Positions 5,375-6,469 of a stretch of 6,469 nucleotides of DNA are shown here, in pieces. This DNA is from Pseudomonadota bacterium. Its GTDB lineage: Bacteria > Pseudomonadota > Gammaproteobacteria > GCA-001735895. Below the pieces are notes generated by a model. It did no database searches. It saw only the letters and a program-made list of their open reading frames with translations, and was not told where the DNA came from. The stretch covers positions 1 to 6,469 of the forward strand of contig JACZQS010000143.1 of assembly GCA_022545625.1 (NCBI GenBank). Reading direction: 5' to 3'. Position 1 is the first letter of the stretch. Each line of letters opens with the position of its first letter. The translations under genes and the position numbers were made by a program.

Positions 5375-6367
5375 TTATCGATAATAATGGCGAACGTCAA
5401 ATTCGATAATATTGGACCGGTAGTCGGATCCGAGGCTTTCCAGGCCCTGCTGATAGGTTAATGAATAATAACGCCCGTAACGCCGGTATTTTTCATGGTG
5501 TACAGCGTCGTACTCTAATTTCAGGCCAAGTCGATTAAAACGGCCTGCCTCAAGTTCATTGAGTGCCGGGGGGTAGGGCTCACGAAGATCAATATCCTGA
5601 TAAAATGCCGATGTCGTGAGGGTCAGCGGCTCCGAGGTAAACGAGGTGTACCAGTCGCGTTTAATCGAAACCGAGAAAAAGTCTTCGTAAACGACATTAA
5701 AAAACCCGGCATCTTCAGTATGGGTGGTCGATTGACCGACACTGAAATGGTATTCGTAAGGATTGGTGTATTGAGGCAATTCATAACTGATTCGGTAGCG
5801 CCTACTGGTATCTCCGGTGCTTAGATCCGTCTTTTCGACCACTGCGCTCAGAGTCTGGTTAGCACCGATCAGATTATGAGCTTTCAATCGCAATCCGACC
5901 TTAACATCGCCGTCGGTATTACGTCGCAGAGTTGGCAGTACCAGGGTAAAGTACTTTTCCTCCAGGATAATATTGACTATTACGCGGCCATCGTCAGACT
6001 CGGCTTCTACCGATACCTGTTTAAAAAGCTCAATGTCGAGGATATTCTGGCGGGCGAGATTAAGGATATCCCGGCTTAAAATTTGGCCGATTTTTAATTC
6101 AGACCAGACGATTACTAAATCTGATCGAGTTTTGCGATTGCCCTGAACCCTGATCTCTGAAATCGGGTTTCCGAATAAATGCTCGTTAGCCGATAGTGTT
6201 CCCTGGAAGAGTCCGGAAACAGTAAATCCGATCACCAGGACGATTCCCTTAAAATATAGCCAGGATGATCTGGAAGCCTGATACCAGAGTCTAACTAGCG
6301 AATTATCAGCGAAAATATTCCCCGGTGAATCTCGTAGGAGCAGTTTGTCACTATTCAATATATCCAA
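5375..6367 (-). CDS. Omp85-family outer-membrane protein, N-terminal part (POTRA and first barrel strands)
   Basis: Residues are numbered from TTG 6367. A hydrophobic segment (about 39-54) with a likely signal-peptidase site after TLSA (57-60) indicates export. Residues 69-139 read as one POTRA domain (ISEIRVQGNRKT, a GQILS turn, LFKQVSVEAE, then EEKYF). The first barrel strands follow, and the frame stops at 5375 in the middle of the barrel. Omp85 proteins insert or export other proteins at the outer membrane; with one POTRA this resembles a short TamA/D15-like form, and the substrate is unknown. Joined to the segment at 4986-5369, the protein would be about 460 residues. There is no ATG: TTG 6367 gives an unusually long n-region of about 38 residues, and GTG 6235 (behind AAGGGA) gives a very short signal without a positive charge. 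The true 5' end is unresolved. Confidence 0.8.
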   Translation of the reverse strand: MDILNSDKLLLRDSPGNIFADNSLVRLWYQASRSSWLYFKGIVLVIGFTVSGLFQGTLSANEHLFGNPISEIRVQGNRKTRSDLVIVWSELKIGQILSRDILNLARQNILDIELFKQVSVEAESDDGRVIVNIILEEKYFTLVLPTLRRNTDGDVKVGLRLKAHNLIGANQTLSAVVEKTDLSTGDTSRRYRISYELPQYTNPYEYHFSVGQSTTHTEDAGFFNVVYEDFFSVSIKRDWYTSFTSEPLTLTTSAFYQDIDLREPYPPALNELEAGRFNRLGLKLEYDAVHHEKYRRYGRYYSLTYQQGLESLGSDYRSNIIEFDVRHYYR

Positions 6368-6386
6368 TAGAGTCTAATCCAGTGGG

Positions 6387-6394
6387 TCCTCCTT
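6387..6394 (-). promoter_or_regulatory. Strong Shine-Dalgarno without a start codon
   Basis: The minus strand reads AAGGAGGA, near-perfect complementarity to the 16S rRNA tail. No ATG, GTG or TTG follows within 5-12 bases, and all three frames meet stops soon after, except the Omp85 frame, which first opens after the TAG at 6376-6374. The nearest usable start, TTG 6367, begins 19 bases beyond the element. This suggests that the Omp85 start has been lost or mis-sequenced. Confidence 0.5.
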
Positions 6395-6469
6395 CAATGA
6401 TATATCTTAGGATTCAGAGCGTCCCAAATCGGCCAGGGCAAGGCGCAGTCCGCAGGGAATGGCATGTCC
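6394..6469 (-). CDS. Possible 3' end of an unidentified gene at the window edge
   Basis: On the minus strand a frame is open from the window edge to a TGA at 6396-6394, with an internal ATG at 6465. The last 23 residues are rich in Pro and Trp (CALPWPIWDALNP, then KIYH). The TGA overlaps the strong Shine-Dalgarno of the next gene (TGAAGGAGGA), a typical operon junction. The stretch is too short to name a family, and other frames here are also briefly open. It could be chance or part of a GC-rich intergenic repeat. Confidence 0.2.
   Translation of the reverse strand, partial: DMPFPADCALPWPIWDALNPKIYH

Noticed and set aside
5369..5390. Programmed ribosomal frameshift in the Omp85 gene
   Set aside because: There is no X_XXY_YYZ slippery heptamer in the zero frame and no convincing downstream structure; a one-base deletion or read error is simpler.

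Overview
The window looks like chromosomal DNA of a gammaproteobacterium of moderate GC content. The evidence is the tight dnaJ-dapB pair (a gammaproteobacterial arrangement), a glutathione reductase very close in sequence to the E. coli enzyme, and an Omp85-type outer-membrane protein, which implies a Gram-negative envelope. No mobile element, tRNA, rRNA or CRISPR array is visible.

Layout, left to right. (1) Positions 1-818 (+): the 3' part of dnaJ (zinc-finger and C-terminal client-binding regions). Its stop overlaps the start of dapB (815-1609, +), so the two genes are translationally coupled. (2) Positions 1610-1920: a 311-base non-coding stretch with overlapping inverted repeats, a TATAAT box and a very AT-rich end. 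(3) Positions 1921-3435 (+): a two-domain protein, a HisA-like phosphosugar-isomerase barrel fused to a class I SAM-dependent methyltransferase that resembles the tRNA-modifying enzyme CmoM. One of the two catalytic aspartates expected in HisA is a histidine here. (4) Positions 3507-4862 (-): gor, glutathione reductase, convergent with the fusion gene and followed by a weak intrinsic terminator. (5) Positions 4986-6367 (-): a single-POTRA Omp85-family outer-membrane protein split in two frames by a -1 shift near 5380. It also has no normal start codon behind a very strong Shine-Dalgarno sequence. (6) Positions 6394-6469 (-): possibly the tail of another gene, running off the window.

How they work together: dnaJ (protein folding), dapB (diaminopimelate/lysine synthesis) and gor (thiol redox balance) are housekeeping genes. 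The fusion gene is the most unusual item. In many relatives dapB is followed by carA, but here this gene follows instead. It keeps both phosphate-binding loops of HisA and a complete SAM-binding motif, so it is probably an active protein, but its isomerase chemistry is doubtful. It may do something other than histidine synthesis. The Omp85 gene is either decaying or affected by sequence errors, and re-reading the bases would settle which.
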